DNA of 14,830 nucleotides from Bifidobacterium breve (GTDB taxonomy: Bacteria > Bacteroidota > Bacteroidia > Cytophagales > UBA9547), in contig CALPQG020000019.1 of the NCBI GenBank assembly GCA_943325655.2, positions 1 to 14,830 on the forward strand, in the 5' to 3' direction. A program made the translations under genes and the position numbers. Below, piece by piece: positions 14,501 to 14,830 of this stretch. Numbering within the stretch: the stretch's first letter is position 1; every line of letters begins with the position of its first letter. The notes beneath the pieces are model-generated. The model ran no database searches and was not told the DNA's origin. It was given only the letters and a program-made list of their open reading frames with translations.

Positions 14501-14830
14501 GCGTTGGAGGCGTTGGAAATGCCACTGCTCCAACCCCATCAACAGCAGCAATTGGAGTCACCAGTTATTGGGTGAGTCAAACCAGTGGTACATGTGAAAG
14601 TCCTAGGGTAAAGCTGGATGTTACAGTGCATGATTCCCCAAATGTTACCGCAACTGCTTCAGCAAACACCATTTGTAAAGGTGATTCTGTAAAATTAAAT
14701 GGCGGTGGAGCTGCATCCTATACTTGGAACAAGGGCGTTTTTGACAATACTTTTTTTAAACCAAGTTCTACCCAAACCTACACCGTTATTGGAACAGATA
14801 TTAATAGCTGTACCAATACAAATACGGTGA
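11545..14830 (+). CDS. Large secreted modular surface protein (probable T9SS substrate), partial at 3' end
   Basis: The frame is open from ATG 11545 to the window edge (1095 codons plus one base); the terminal TGA is out of frame. A signal peptide MKYLPILIALLASLGVEA is followed by Gln19. Residues about 22-252 look like a concanavalin/LamG-like module: it opens with LKAWYKADG and closes with KVETYLAIKYGITL. Residues about 260-450 carry NNVAGVGRDDNAGLNQKQS and LLWGDDDQAL, a module often found after it in Bacteroidota surface proteins. Three Ig-like modules of the CHU_C-associated type start at Cys455, Cys885 and Cys965 (pattern LKWY...YWVSQ...CES). Between the first and second lie four tandem Ig/PKD-like repeats (521-872), and a PKD-like module with TICKGDSVKLNGGG begins near 1033. 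The T9SS C-terminal sorting domain would lie beyond the window. Likely role: adhesin or other cell-surface structure, inferred from architecture. Confidence 0.92.
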   Translation, partial: MKYLPILIALLASLGVEAQNPGGVGTNLKAWYKADGNVPVSGTTLTAWNNEVAGGVNVTTVGGAPQLKSAGLNFNPTVYFSGVDYLFTPNVLGSNFISAANNSAFIVFTNSRSAGTDSSGIMAKWNNTNANRISWELEPPLGKVRFDFPASGVGKNLSTSLVNQYSYIGSAVTNTNLDSLNVNGVSETVGDISSIPKADPTLPGYFQIGGDYAGEFACRGNIAEIVYYDAHLTLTDRRKVETYLAIKYGITLGNTTTPITYLASDAATKPWLGSNVYQNNVAGVGRDDNAGLNQKQSTSVNINSLVTMALGSIAASNIANPNSFTTNKSFLLWGDDDQALSSMGVTDFPAPSVASRIQRVWRTQETGTVGAVRFRYSLAGTTLAGSCMDYSSLRLLLDADGVFKTGATVISPIAFNNAAQWVEFDVDFTPATGFYFSLGSIQDFNAPIVSNVKYCQNDAGVDLTAIGPNLKWYTESTGGVGSATAPTPVTTAIGPQSFWVSQSFGTCESARSEIMVTVNSKPTATLAGLATICAGVSTNLSIAFTGAQPWGVTYAYSDGTSPVTLTGITTNPYTIAVSPGVTKSYKITAVNDFNCTGTFSGTPTVTVNPKPTAILTGTAVTCEGIAAKLSVGFTGTSPWTITYTDGTTPMTISGITANPYKIFVTPNVATSYSLTAVNDANCVGTFSGNANVTLNNLPTATLSGNATICAGSSTNLSVVLTGAQPWNMTYTDGSTPVTISGITASPYSFGVNPSTTKTYSLTLVKDLNCTATSLTGLPKVTVNPLPTATLSGNATLCEGTSTNMSVSLTGTQPWNFTYFDGTTSKSISGVTTSPYVFSITPSATKTYSITALNDKNCTGTSFSGTPTVTVNALPLPPTVTNVQVCQNAPAPDLDAIVTGNNIKWFAGPVGGASIATPIVNTAAISSNSYYVTQTDVNTCQSGRVQIDVVVTASIAAPIVANESLCKLAIASQLAANGSNLLWYAGGVGGVGNATAPTPSTAAIGVTSYWVSQTSGTCESPRVKLDVTVHDSPNVTATASANTICKGDSVKLNGGGAASYTWNKGVFDNTFFKPSSTQTYTVIGTDINSCTNTNTV
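13105..14160 (+). repeat. Four tandem repeats of about 88 codons in the surface protein
   Basis: Units start at 13105, 13372, 13633 and 13897 and are 89, 87, 88 and 88 codons long (267, 261, 264 and 264 bp). Each begins like LPTATLSGNATICAG, contains TGAQPW...TYTDGT and SGITASPY, then NDxNCTGT, and ends in VTVNP. Two Cys per unit (in ICAG and NCTG) occur at fixed places and could form a disulfide within each beta-sandwich. Units 3 and 4 share the start LPTATLSGNAT exactly, so they may be the most recent duplicates. Confidence 0.9.

Noticed and set aside
14828..14830. TGA at the very end of the window as stop of the surface protein
   Set aside because: The reading frame from 11545 splits these bases as GTG + A, so the frame is still open at the edge.

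Overview
The window looks like a chromosomal segment of a member of the Bacteroidota. DNA is AT-rich, start codons are preceded by A/T-rich sequence rather than purine-rich Shine-Dalgarno motifs, TAnnTTTG-type promoter boxes are visible, glycyl-tRNA synthetase is the single-chain alpha2 type, and a large secreted protein carries the Ig-like/PKD-like modules typical of type IX secretion (T9SS) substrates. I cannot assign a genus.

Layout: (1) 1-1076, plus strand: the end of one secreted protein and a complete lipoprotein with a related C-terminus. (2) 1096-2651: a perfect hairpin terminator, a promoter very close to the start codon, and glyS. (3) 2713-3183: a small YcxB-like membrane protein. 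(4) 3184-3409: a convergent gap with a short element resembling a Bacteroidota dispersed repeat. (5) 11004 down to 3410, minus strand: a six-gene operon in the order hyfB-hyfC-hyfE-hyfF-hyfG-hyfI, encoding a membrane complex of the complex I / group 4 hydrogenase superfamily. (6) 11005-11544: a 540-bp, very AT-rich divergent intergenic region. (7) 11545 to the end, plus strand: the first 1095 residues of a large modular surface protein that runs off the window.

The operon is the most interesting part. Its membrane arm looks intact: NuoH-like HyfC, NuoK-like HyfE, and antiporter-like HyfB and HyfF with their key Glu and Lys. Its catalytic arm has been stripped of metal sites. The HyfG-like subunit lacks all four Cys that hold the NiFe centre. 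The HyfI-like subunit lacks all four Cys of the proximal [4Fe-4S] cluster, replaced by Asp, Asp, Asn and Tyr. A fused N-terminal ferredoxin domain keeps all eight Cys for two [4Fe-4S] clusters. It is therefore not a hydrogenase and resembles the 'energy-converting hydrogenase related' (Ehr) complexes. Its electron path and substrate are open questions.

A second signal is a family of degenerate 7-bp tandem repeats (consensus about GTTTAGA) in the two large gaps of this operon. Each is followed by reverse-complement heptads, so each could fold into a long hairpin. Both start 6-7 bp upstream of a start codon and share the same aberrant third heptad. A weaker heptad array sits just upstream of the YcxB-like gene.
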